DNA from: Pseudomonadota bacterium
GTDB lineage: Bacteria > Pseudomonadota > Gammaproteobacteria > Burkholderiales > Burkholderiaceae_C
Assembly (NCBI GenBank): GCA_021815805.1
Contig: JAKAZQ010000019.1
Span: 1-54,901 of the forward strand
Direction of reading: 5' to 3'
DNA length: 54,901 bases
Part shown: positions 30,373-38,199 of the stretch, piece by piece
Position numbering within the stretch: the first letter of the stretch is position 1
Layout: each line of letters begins with the position of its first letter
Program-made: the position numbers and the translations under genes
The notes under the pieces: generated by a model
What the model was told of the DNA's origin: nothing
The model's input: the letters and a program-made list of their open reading frames with translations, nothing else
Databases searched by the model: none

Positions 30373-31779
30373 TTATCGGGGGCCGGTGGCGGCAGGCGCA
30401 TGCCAGCCATCGTCCAGGGTTCGCAGGAAGGCGATGATGTCGCGCATGTCGCGCCGGCTCATCGGCGGAGCCTGTCCGCGCTGCCGGTCGAACGGTGGAT
30501 CGACACGGTCGACGTTGGCGCGGTAACGGGCCGGCAGATCGTCGAAGCGGTCGACGCGACCGTCGACGATCGGATAGATGCGCCAGGGGCGCGTGTCGCG
30601 ATCGTCGTAGAACGCCAGCACCTGCGCCAGGTGGTGGTACACGCCGTTGTGGAAAAACGCGTGACGCGTCGCGACGTTGCGCAGCGTGGGCGTCAGGAAC
30701 ATGCCGCAGTAGCGGGTCTGCCGGGCGAGATCGCGGCGGTAGGGCCCGCACAGCCCGAGATCGAAATAGTGCGCATCGCGATTCGCCGGGATCTGCGGGT
30801 TGCGGGGAACGCCGAGCGCCTCGTACTGGGTGTCCGTGAACAGCGGGGGCTGGCCGTCGGGCCCCGGCTGGTCGACGTGGCATGCGGCGCAGTCGCCCTT
30901 GCGCGGGTCGTTGAAGGCCAGGTAGCCGCGCGCCTCGCGCGGCGTGAATCGGGCCTTGCCCTGCAGCCAGGCGTCGTACTTGCTGTCGAAGGGATGGAAG
31001 GAAGGATCCTCGATCTGGTAGCGCGCCAGCGCGAACAGCGCCTCGCTGACCAGCAGGCGCGGCTCGCGCAGCACCGCCGGGCCGAACAGGTTCGCGAACC
31101 GGCTCGCGTACGGCGCGCGCCGCAACTTGCGCGCCAGCGTCGCCACGCTGCCGCCGTCCATTTCCAGCGGATTGAACAGCGGCCCGCCGGCCTGCTGCTG
31201 CAAGGTGTTCACGCGTCCGTCCCAGAACAAGCCGCCCTGCGGCACCAGGTTGGCGGCGCTGGCCCGGGTGTCGCGCGCGGTCTTGCGCACACGCACGGCG
31301 CGACGGCCCAGGGCCACGAGTTGCTGCAGCGTGACGGTCTCGTTCTCCTCGTTGTCGGGCCCTATGCTGAAGTTCTGCTGACGGTACAGGTACTCCAGCG
31401 ACGGCACCGCGCGCACGCCGGGCCGGCGCAGGTTGCCGCCCCCGAATTGCACCGAGCGGGCATTCGCCGGAGCGTAGGCATGGCGCGGGTCGTGGCACGA
31501 GGCGCAGGACATGCGCCCGGAGCCCGACAGCGCGGTATCGAAGAACAGCACGCGCCCCAGCCTGGCGACCGCGCTCAACGGTCTGCGCGCGGGCAGTTCG
31601 AGCCGTACCGGGTGCGGGTTGGCGCCGTCGGGCAGGACACGCAGCGGCGTCTGCTTCTGCGTCTGCGTCTGCGTCTGCGTCGCCGGCGCCGCGCCGCCGG
31701 CGCGCGCCGCCGCGACCCACCCGGCGCAGGCCGACAGCGCAAGCAGCAGGGCCAGCGCGAACGGCGCGTACCGCCGCAT
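30373..31779 (-). CDS. Di-haem cytochrome c peroxidase/MauG-family lipoprotein
   Basis: The 468-residue exported protein has a lipobox LSAC (Cys18). Two haem c sites are present: CASCH (Cys92, Cys95, His96) and CAACH (Cys297, Cys300, His301). The spacing, GLFWDGRVNTLQQQAGGPLF and TPTLRNVATRHAFFHNG are family blocks of bacterial cytochrome c peroxidases and MauG-like enzymes. It would reduce H2O2 or oxidise a partner in the periplasm. A Thr-Gln run (residues 34-43) comes from a 6-bp tandem repeat. The ATG overlaps the stop of the phosphoesterase gene by one base (TGATG), so the two are co-translated. Confidence 0.9.
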   Translation of the reverse strand: MRRYAPFALALLLALSACAGWVAAARAGGAAPATQTQTQTQKQTPLRVLPDGANPHPVRLELPARRPLSAVARLGRVLFFDTALSGSGRMSCASCHDPRHAYAPANARSVQFGGGNLRRPGVRAVPSLEYLYRQQNFSIGPDNEENETVTLQQLVALGRRAVRVRKTARDTRASAANLVPQGGLFWDGRVNTLQQQAGGPLFNPLEMDGGSVATLARKLRRAPYASRFANLFGPAVLREPRLLVSEALFALARYQIEDPSFHPFDSKYDAWLQGKARFTPREARGYLAFNDPRKGDCAACHVDQPGPDGQPPLFTDTQYEALGVPRNPQIPANRDAHYFDLGLCGPYRRDLARQTRYCGMFLTPTLRNVATRHAFFHNGVYHHLAQVLAFYDDRDTRPWRIYPIVDGRVDRFDDLPARYRANVDRVDPPFDRQRGQAPPMSRRDMRDIIAFLRTLDDGWHAPAATGPR

Positions 31780-33458
31780 CAGCTCGAGGCCGGCGAATCG
31801 CTGCCGGCCGGCGCCCGCCGCAGCACGGTGCCCCGCGCCGGATCCAGGTACAGCGGCGGATCCAGGCGCTGGTCGCGCCCGAAGCGGAACATGTTCATGA
31901 TGCTGCCGCTGCTGGCGTCGAAGGAACCACCGCCGAGCCGTTCCCCGTGCAGCCAGTTGTCCTCGATGAAGCGCGTCACGGAGGCCAGCGAGATGCGGCG
32001 GTGGCTGACGAAGTCGGGCCGTGCCCACGGCGAGATGACCAGGAACGGGATGCGCGTGCCGGGGCCGCAGCGTCCGTTCACGGGGCGTCCGTCCAGCCCC
32101 GGCATCGGCGTGCCGCGGCCGCACTTGCCGGGGCCGTCGAGTTGATCCGCCTGCGCATCGAAGGAGGGATTGGTCGGGGTCGCGAAGGCGTGGTCGTACC
32201 AGCCGTCGGAATCGTCGTAGGTGACGATCACCGCGGTGCTGCGCCACTGCGGCTGCTGCTCCAGGAAGTTCACGACCCTGGTCACGAAGGCCTGTTCATC
32301 GAGCGGATCGGAGTAGCCGGCATGCGCGTCCTCGTAGGCGGGCGCCTTGAGGAAGCTGACGGCCGGGAAGTTGCCCGCCTTGACCGCGGCGAAAAAGTCG
32401 TTCAGGCCGTACTCGTGGTTGGCCGGGTCGTGGATGCGCGTGCCCGGCTCGTAGCTGTGGCCGATGGCGCGCAGCGACGAGGGGCGTGCGTGGGTCGGAT
32501 TGGCCGTCGACGGGAAGTACTGGAACCAGTTGTGATGCGGGATGTAGTCGGTGACCGTGGTGGTGACCGCCGATGTGCTGCTGCGTCGGCAGCCCGTGCT
32601 GCCGTTGGCGTTCACGCGTTGCAGGTCGAAGCCGCCCATGAAGCCGCCCCAGGACACGCCGCGCGCGTCGAGCAGGTCGCCGATGTTGCGGCCACGCATG
32701 AGGATCTGGTCGTGCGGGTTGGAACACACGTCGTACGCCGGATCGACGTCGGAGATCAGGCCGTAGCCGCCGGCGCCGTCGCGCAGGTAGTACGAGGCCG
32801 CCTTGCCCGACAACGGCGGCTTGCTGGTGTGCACCAGGCGCACGCCGTCGGTCTGACCCGAGACGACCTCGAGCGCGCCGGGGGTGGAGGGGCCGTAGGT
32901 GTTGGTGTAGGCGGCGTCGCTCATCGCGAAATGCTGGGCATAGTTCCACAGCGCGGTCACGGTGTTGCCGTCGAAGTAGCCCATGACCTGTCCGGGCGTG
33001 CCGAAGGCGCCGACCGCCCCGCTGGTGCCACGCCCGGTGAAGGCCGGAAAGGCGTCGGCCTTGCCGCCGTCGTAGGCACGCTGCTCCGCGGTGTAGCCAT
33101 GATTCTGGTCGGCCGTGGCCGCCTGGCTGCGGTCGAGGCGGAAGGGATCGGTGCGCCCGCGACCGTTCGCCGGATTGCGCAGATTCGGGTTGTCGGCCAG
33201 CAGCATGCCGCGCAGACCGTTGACCCGCGGCGTTGCGGGCGCGGCATGGAACGCCGGCTCGCCGGGCGGGTTCGCGGCATGCGGGTAGGTCGCGAAATAG
33301 TGGTCGAAGGACACGTTCTCGTCGAACAGCACCACGAGGTGGCGGATCGGCGTGGCGGTCGGCGTCGCGGGCGCCGACGCCATCGCCATCGGCGAGCCGA
33401 CCGCGCACGCGCTCAGCACCGCGAGCAGGGGATCGAGAAACAGGGACTTGCGCACCAT
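31779..33458 (-). CDS. Phosphoesterase family lipoprotein (phospholipase C/AcpA-like)
   Basis: The start at 33458 has GGAGA about 8 bases upstream and gives an N-terminal lipobox LSAC (Cys18). A longer frame upstream lacks these. The 559-residue product belongs to the phosphoesterase family of phospholipases C and acid phosphatases: FDENVSFDHYFATYP near residue 46 carries the metal-binding Glu-Asn and Asp-His, and YDDSDGWYDHA near the middle is the second metal-binding block. It probably releases phosphate from organic phosphates or lipids outside the inner membrane. It is co-transcribed with the di-haem peroxidase. Confidence 0.88.
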   Translation of the reverse strand: MVRKSLFLDPLLAVLSACAVGSPMAMASAPATPTATPIRHLVVLFDENVSFDHYFATYPHAANPPGEPAFHAAPATPRVNGLRGMLLADNPNLRNPANGRGRTDPFRLDRSQAATADQNHGYTAEQRAYDGGKADAFPAFTGRGTSGAVGAFGTPGQVMGYFDGNTVTALWNYAQHFAMSDAAYTNTYGPSTPGALEVVSGQTDGVRLVHTSKPPLSGKAASYYLRDGAGGYGLISDVDPAYDVCSNPHDQILMRGRNIGDLLDARGVSWGGFMGGFDLQRVNANGSTGCRRSSTSAVTTTVTDYIPHHNWFQYFPSTANPTHARPSSLRAIGHSYEPGTRIHDPANHEYGLNDFFAAVKAGNFPAVSFLKAPAYEDAHAGYSDPLDEQAFVTRVVNFLEQQPQWRSTAVIVTYDDSDGWYDHAFATPTNPSFDAQADQLDGPGKCGRGTPMPGLDGRPVNGRCGPGTRIPFLVISPWARPDFVSHRRISLASVTRFIEDNWLHGERLGGGSFDASSGSIMNMFRFGRDQRLDPPLYLDPARGTVLRRAPAGSDSPASS

Positions 33459-33709
33459 GAAACGTCTCCGAACAAGCGAACAGGACAGGACAGGCAATGC
33501 GCGCGCGCCGGCACAGGGCCGGCACGCGTGCGGCGACGCACCGGATTGTCGGTGCGCCTCGTGCAATCTGTGTGACAACCCGACGATGACCGCGCAAGCG
33601 GCGTGCAACCCATGCGCTATGCTGGCCGCACGCGTGCGTGGCGATGCGTCGATGCGCGCCACGCTGCCTGCGCTCCCGAAACCCTGGCAGGGCCTCCGGC
33701 CCTGGTCTC

Positions 33710-34726
33710 ATGACTGTGCAATCCTCACCCATTGTCGTGGTCGGAGCCGGCTCGGTCGGCAGCTTTTTCGGCGCCATGCTCGCCCGTGCCGGACATCCGG
33801 TCACGCTGATCGCGCGCGCCGCACACGTGCAGGCCGTGCAGCACGACGGCCTGCGCCTGCAGATGCGCGATCAGACCCATGTCGTGCGCCTGACGGCGAC
33901 CACCGAGCTGGACGCGGTGCGCGAGGCCGGGCTGGTGCTGTTCAGCGTCAAGTCGCGCGACACCGACGCGCTGGCGCGCGACATCGCCCCGCTGCTGGCC
34001 CCGCATGCGCTGGTGCTGAGCCTGCAGAACGGCGTGGAGAATCCGCAGGTGATTGCGCGGCATGTGCGCCAGCCGGTGCTGGCGGCCGCGGTGTATGTCG
34101 CCACGGCCATGCCGCAGCCCGGCGTGGTGCGGCACTTCGGGCGCGGAGAACTGGTGCTCGGCCCGGCTGCGTGCGGCGCGGCGCACGACGCCGCGCTGGC
34201 ACGGCGCCTGCAGGACCTGAAGCGCCTGTTCGACGACGCCGGGGTTCCGGTCACGCTCAGCGCCGACGTCATGGACGAGTTGTGGGCCAAGCTGGTGGTC
34301 AACTGCGCCTACAACGCGATCTCGGCCATCAGCGGCCAGCCCTACGGGCGCATGGCCGCGGTGGCCGCGGTTCGCGAACTGCAGGACGCGGTGGTGCGCG
34401 AGGTGCTGGCGGTGGCGCGCGCCGACGGACGCACGCTGGACGAGGCGCAGGCGCGCGCGTCGGTCGAGCAGATCGCGCGCAGCATGTCGGGACAGGTGTC
34501 GTCGACCGCACAGGATCTGCGCGCCGGCAAGCCCACGGAAATCGACGATCTCAACGGCTTGATCGTGCGCCGCGGCACGGCCGCCGGTATTCCCACCCCC
34601 GCCAACCAGGCGCTGTACGCACTGGTCCGGCTGGCCGAGGCGGCTCAGCGTCCGGCAAGCGTCACGAACGCCGGCAGCGACAGCGCGCCGAGCAGCGTGG
34701 ACAGCGACACCAGGCGCGCGACGTAG
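33710..34726 (+). CDS. panE: 2-dehydropantoate 2-reductase (ketopantoate reductase)
   Basis: The 338-residue enzyme reduces ketopantoate to pantoate with NADPH for pantothenate and CoA synthesis. The nucleotide-binding loop is VVVGAGSVGSFFGAML. The catalytic Lys is in DELWAKLVVNCAYNAISA, and the substrate-binding Glu/Asn block is GKPTEIDDLNGLIVRRG. The last 25 or so residues (SVTNAGSDSAPSSVDSDT) exceed the usual family end and overlap the 3' end of the opposite-strand AEC gene by 82 bases, suggesting that an ancestral stop was lost. Related enzymes reduce other 2-oxo acids, so the name is by family. Confidence 0.82.
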   Translation: MTVQSSPIVVVGAGSVGSFFGAMLARAGHPVTLIARAAHVQAVQHDGLRLQMRDQTHVVRLTATTELDAVREAGLVLFSVKSRDTDALARDIAPLLAPHALVLSLQNGVENPQVIARHVRQPVLAAAVYVATAMPQPGVVRHFGRGELVLGPAACGAAHDAALARRLQDLKRLFDDAGVPVTLSADVMDELWAKLVVNCAYNAISAISGQPYGRMAAVAAVRELQDAVVREVLAVARADGRTLDEAQARASVEQIARSMSGQVSSTAQDLRAGKPTEIDDLNGLIVRRGTAAGIPTPANQALYALVRLAEAAQRPASVTNAGSDSAPSSVDSDTRRAT

Positions 34727-35541
34727 GCACCGTCGCCGCCCATGCGCTCGGCCAGCACGTAGGCGCTGGAGGCCGTCGGCACCGCGGTGAACACCAGCAG
34801 CGCGAGCATCTGCGCCGCCTGCAGGTGCAGCGCCAGGCCGAGGCCCCAGGCCGCCAGCGGCACCAGCGCATGGCGCGCGGCGAGCAGCCAGGCCGACAGC
34901 GCGACATCCTCGTGCAGGCCCTGCAGGCGCAGGCCGGCACCGACGGTGAGCAGGCCCAGCGCGATGGCCGCGCCGCCCAGGCGATCGAACACCGGCAGCA
35001 CGAGGTGCGGCAGCTGCCAGCCCAGCGCATGCATGCCCAGCCCGGCAGCCGTGGCCACGAGCAGCGGGTTGCGCGCGAGTTCGCGCCACAGGCCCTGGCC
35101 GCCGTGGCGCGCCAGCGCCCATACCGCGGCGGCATTGGACAGCGGTACGCCGAAGGCGATCAGCACGCCGGCGCGCGACACCACCTGCGCGCCGCCGATG
35201 CTGGCCGACACCGCCAGCACGATGTAGGAGTTGAAGCGAAACGCGCATTGCATGCCGCTGGCCGTGCGGCGGGCGTCGGCCCGCAGCCAGCGCGCCGACC
35301 AGGCCAGCGCGATGCCGACCGACAACGCCCCCATGCCGGCCGCGACCAGCGCCGACGCCGAGGCCAATGTGTAGGGCGCGCGCACGCTGGTGGAGAACAG
35401 CAGCGCCGGGAACAGCACGTAGTACACGAGGCGCTCGACGCCGCTCCAGACATCGCGCTGCAGCGGTGTCAGGCGCATCAGCGCGTAGCCCAGGGCGATC
35501 AGGGCGAAGTCCGGGAACAGCAGCAGGGCGGTATGCAGCAT
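34645..35541 (-). CDS. AEC-family transporter (auxin efflux carrier-like permease)
   Basis: The 298-residue inner-membrane protein has ten or so hydrophobic segments with the family pattern: FALIALGYALMRLTPLQRD at the start, GMQCAFRFNSYIVLAVSASI around residues 105-125, PLLVATAAGLGMHALGWQLP, and a C-terminal TAVPTASSAYVLAERMGGD. Bacterial AEC carriers move small organic anions. The start is the ATG at 35541; a GTG three codons upstream is possible. It lies between two ketopantoate-reductase-type sequences, one complete and one truncated. Confidence 0.85.
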   Translation of the reverse strand: MLHTALLLFPDFALIALGYALMRLTPLQRDVWSGVERLVYYVLFPALLFSTSVRAPYTLASASALVAAGMGALSVGIALAWSARWLRADARRTASGMQCAFRFNSYIVLAVSASIGGAQVVSRAGVLIAFGVPLSNAAAVWALARHGGQGLWRELARNPLLVATAAGLGMHALGWQLPHLVLPVFDRLGGAAIALGLLTVGAGLRLQGLHEDVALSAWLLAARHALVPLAAWGLGLALHLQAAQMLALLVFTAVPTASSAYVLAERMGGDGAYVARLVSLSTLLGALSLPAFVTLAGR

Positions 35542-35586
35542 GGAGGACACAGAACACAGAAACGAGGCGCGAACCGTCCAGCGTAG

Positions 35587-35636
35587 CAGGCTGTCGGCAT
35601 ACCTCAGGGGGCGCGCTGGGGTCGTTCGACAGCCTG
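35587..35636 (+). repeat. Internally deleted remnant of the 266-bp MITE-like element
   Basis: A left end (caggctgt, then atacc, then cagggggc) is joined directly to a right end (ctggggt, ttc, acagcctg), with about 80% match to the ends of the 36.8-kb copy and the 200-bp middle lost. It lies 25 bases before the surviving part of the truncated reductase. Confidence 0.65.
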
Positions 35637-35660
35637 CCGCCAGGCGCGCCGCGCACTACG

Positions 35661-36110
35661 ATGCCGGCTGCACGGCGCGCGGCCCGGCGCGCCATCCGCG
35701 ACATCTGGTACGAGCTGTGGGGCAACCTGACGATGAATCCGGTGTCGGCGTTGACCGGGGCGACGACCGAGCAGATCGTGGCCGATCCGCTGGTGCTGCG
35801 CCTGTGCACCGACGCCATGCGCGAGGCACACCGCCCGGGCGAACTGCTCGACTGTCCGATCGAGCAGACACCCGAGCAGCGCCACCGCATCACCGGCGGG
35901 CTGGGGGCGTTCAAGACCTCCATGCTGCAGGATGTGCTCGCCGGGCGCCCGCTCGAACTCGACGCCCTCGTCGGCGCCGTGCACGAACGCGGCGCGCGGC
36001 ACGGGCTGCCGACGCCGAACATCGACGCATTGTTCGGACTGGCGCGCCTGATGGCGCGCGTGCGCGGGCTGTATCCGTGGCCCGGGCAGCGCGACGCGCA
36101 CGCCGCCTGA
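35661..36110 (+). pseudogene. 5'-truncated ketopantoate-reductase-like gene
   Basis: Only the C-terminal domain (ApbA_C-like, about 149 residues) remains: IWYELWGNLTMNPVSALTGA, then PIEQTPEQRHRITGGLGAFK, TSMLQDVLAGRPLELDALVG and MARVRGLYPWPG. The N-terminal NADPH-binding domain is absent, so it cannot be a functional reductase. It is not a copy of the nearby panE, from which it differs strongly, but a different subfamily. An ATG at 35661 is present; whether it is translated is unknown. Confidence 0.8.
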
Positions 36111-36124
36111 GGCGCGCGCGGCCG

Positions 36125-36712
36125 TCAGCTCGCCGCCAGCAGGTGCTCGACCTCGGCGAAGCTCTGCGGCTTGTCGCTGGCCTCGATGCGCACGCCGAGC
36201 AGGCGCCCGATCTGCGTGGCCGAGAAGATGCCGCAGACCTGCGGCGCGCCGCCCTGCTCCAGCACCAGCGCATGCTGGCGTCCGCTTTCGCGCAGGGTCT
36301 GCACCACGTCGCCGATGCTGGCGTGCTGCACGTCGGCCCAGTCGAGCACCTGTATGCGCGAACCCGGCACCATGACGCGCCGCACGGCGAGCTGGTCGCG
36401 CGCCACGCCGTCGTCGATGGCCGCGCGGATCGGGCCCTCGCCGAGCAGGTCGCGCGCCGTGACCAGCCCCAGCAGCTCGCCGGCGGAGTCGGTGACCAGC
36501 AGCATGCGCACGCGCGCGTGCACCATGCGCTGCTGCGCCACTTCCAGGGTCGCGTCGGGCTGGATGGCCACCGCAGGCACGCGTCGCAGGTCCGTCATGG
36601 CCAGCGCGGCCGGCTGGTCCATGGCGAGCGGCTCGGCGCCGGCGCTTTCCGGCTCGCCGACGCGGGCGTGCGCGGGCAGGGAGTGCAGACGCAAGGTGCG
36701 AAACGAAGTCAT
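36125..36712 (-). CDS. CBS-domain-pair protein
   Basis: The start at 36712 has GGAGAG eight bases upstream. The 195-residue cytoplasmic protein has a short N-terminal tail and two CBS domains (about residues 37-95 and 112-172), recognisable from AVAIQPDATLEVAQQRMVHA, LLVTDSAGELLGLVTARDLL, ASIGDVVQTLRESGRQHALV and QVCGIFSATQIGRLLG. CBS pairs bind adenine nucleotides and usually regulate a partner, which is not apparent here. The MITE-like element is inserted 80 bases upstream of its start. Confidence 0.88.
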   Translation of the reverse strand: MTSFRTLRLHSLPAHARVGEPESAGAEPLAMDQPAALAMTDLRRVPAVAIQPDATLEVAQQRMVHARVRMLLVTDSAGELLGLVTARDLLGEGPIRAAIDDGVARDQLAVRRVMVPGSRIQVLDWADVQHASIGDVVQTLRESGRQHALVLEQGGAPQVCGIFSATQIGRLLGVRIEASDKPQSFAEVEHLLAAS

Positions 36713-36787
36713 GTAAGAGTCTCTCCGTGGAAGGCCTCGGGTTGCGCGTCGACGGGATGCGGCCGCCACGCCGACATGCTTTCGACT

Positions 36788-37061
36788 TTAACAGGCTGTT
36801 GAAATACCGCAGGGGGCCGCGTTGGTGCAGCATCGGGATGATGGGCGTGCGCCGGATCTTGCGCGGGCTGGGCGCCCGCGCAAGATCCGGGGTGCGGCCA
36901 GCGCCCGATTCCGCACCAACCCTTCGGGCGCAGGCGCTGCGGGCGATCTGCGGCGTTGCCCAGGCAGGCCAGGCGCCCAGCCTGGCCTTGGCCTGGGCGC
37001 CTTGCAGCTCATCCCGCAGCGCCTGCGCGCGGCCCCCTGGGGTATTTCAACAGCCTGTTAA
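36788..37061 (+). mobile_element. 266-bp MITE-like inverted-repeat element, copy 1, with TTAA duplication
   Basis: The element proper is 36792-37057. It begins caggctgttgaaatacc and ends ggtatttcaacagcctg, so its ends are inverted repeats. The flanking TTAA at 36788-36791 and 37058-37061 is a 4-bp target duplication. Inside are a perfect 16-bp hairpin (36852-36867/36875-36890) and a second 10-bp stem (36971-36980/36993-37002). It has no transposase gene, so it must be moved by another element. It is nearly identical, in reverse, to the copy at 54.4 kb. Confidence 0.93.
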
Positions 37062-37148
37062 GACCGCGGCACGCCTGAAGTTGTAACCGGTTATCGCACC
37101 CGCACCCGCGGCGTGGCGTCGGCCGCGGCGCGGGGCGCGCCGCCTCGC

Positions 37149-37892
37149 TCAGTCGACGCCTTCGAGGCGCCGCGCGCGCTCCAGGCGCGACTGTTCGCGC
37201 TCGCGCTCGTGCATGGCATCGTGCACGTATCGCACATGCCGGCGCGCCGCGCGCCCGGCGGCCGCGGCGCGCCGCGCCTGCAGGTGGCCCCAGATCTCGC
37301 GATGCTGGCGCCGCATGCGCTCCCATTGCGCGGGATGCGCCCGCAGGAACTCGAGGCTGCACTGCACGCCGTCGTGCACCAGGCGATGCAGGCTCGCATT
37401 CAGGTGCGCCAGCAGCCGGTTGTGCGACGCATCGGCGATGGCCTGGTGGTACTGCACGTCGGCCTCGGCGCAGGCCGCCAGGTCGTCCGCCGCGAAGGCC
37501 TGCTGCAGGCGCTCATGGGCGCGCCCGACGCGCTGCAGATCGAGCTCGCTGGCGCGCTGCGCGGCCAGCTCGGCAGTCTGGCCCTCGAGCATGTGGCGCA
37601 GTTCCAGCAGATCCTGCTGCAGATCGGGGTGCCCGCCGAGCAGGTCCTGCCACGGCTCGACCAGCGCGGACTGCAGGCGGTCGGTCATGAAGGTTCCACC
37701 GCCCTGGCGGCTTTGCACCAGCCCCTTGGACGCCAGCTTGCGCAGGCCCTCGCGCAGCGACGGGCGCGACACCCCGAGTTGCGCGGCGAGTTCGCGCTCG
37801 GGCGGCAGGCGCTGCCCAGGGCGCAGCGAACCCTCGAGCATGCGCCGCTCGAGCTCCTTGGCGACGGAATCGGACAGACGCTGGATTTGCAT
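37149..37892 (-). CDS. lldR: LldR-type GntR/FadR-family transcriptional regulator
   Basis: The 247-residue DNA-binding protein has a winged helix-turn-helix (residues 1-70: LPPERELAAQLGVSRPSLRE, then GLVQSRQGGGTFM) and an FCD ligand domain with the metal-ligand residues in DVQYHQAIADASHNRLLAHL. It is divergent from lldD, and the gap contains two operators of FadR/LldR type, so it should control lldD in response to lactate. The start at 37892 is the first Met before the wHTH. Paralogues such as PdhR or FadR would look similar, but the neighbour supports LldR. Confidence 0.82.
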   Translation of the reverse strand: MQIQRLSDSVAKELERRMLEGSLRPGQRLPPERELAAQLGVSRPSLREGLRKLASKGLVQSRQGGGTFMTDRLQSALVEPWQDLLGGHPDLQQDLLELRHMLEGQTAELAAQRASELDLQRVGRAHERLQQAFAADDLAACAEADVQYHQAIADASHNRLLAHLNASLHRLVHDGVQCSLEFLRAHPAQWERMRRQHREIWGHLQARRAAAAGRAARRHVRYVHDAMHEREREQSRLERARRLEGVD

Positions 37893-37946
37893 GCAGGAAC
37901 AAGAAGGAGCGGCGCGGCAGCTGCTCGATGCCGCGCCGTCTGGATG

Positions 37947-37960
37947 ATTGGTATGACCAC
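37947..37960 (+). promoter_or_regulatory. FadR/LldR-family operator O1
   Basis: ATTGGTATGACCAC matches the TTGGT-N3-ACCA palindrome used by PdhR/LldR-type regulators. It lies 55 bases upstream of the lldR start. Confidence 0.7.
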
Positions 37961-38081
37961 TTTTACCACAAATGTCCATGCCTCGGGCGCCCCCGCCCGG
38001 CGCGTCGCAGCGACGGGCGCCGCCGGATCCGGCCCGGAGCCCCGGCCCGCCGCGACGTCGCTGCCCGTGAACCCCCTGAAC

Positions 38082-38098
38082 AATTGGTAAGACCATTT
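38082..38098 (+). promoter_or_regulatory. FadR/LldR-family operator O2
   Basis: AATTGGTAAGACCATTT is close to the PdhR-type consensus AATTGGTNNNACCAATT. It lies 102 bases upstream of the lldD ATG and 136 bases from O1, an arrangement like the two operators of the E. coli lactate locus. Confidence 0.75.
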
Positions 38099-38199
38099 TT
38101 TCTCTGATAAATTTCCCCCAACCGGGTGCGCGGCCGGGTCGGGCGCATGCCCTTGCCATGGATCGCGGCGGATCCGCCCCCGCCTGCCGGAGTGTGCCG

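Noticed and set aside
33560..33600. Possible Pho box upstream of the phosphoesterase gene
   Set aside because: GGTCAT and TGTCAC half-sites are present on the - strand, but their spacing is 14, not 11 bases, so the match is not convincing.
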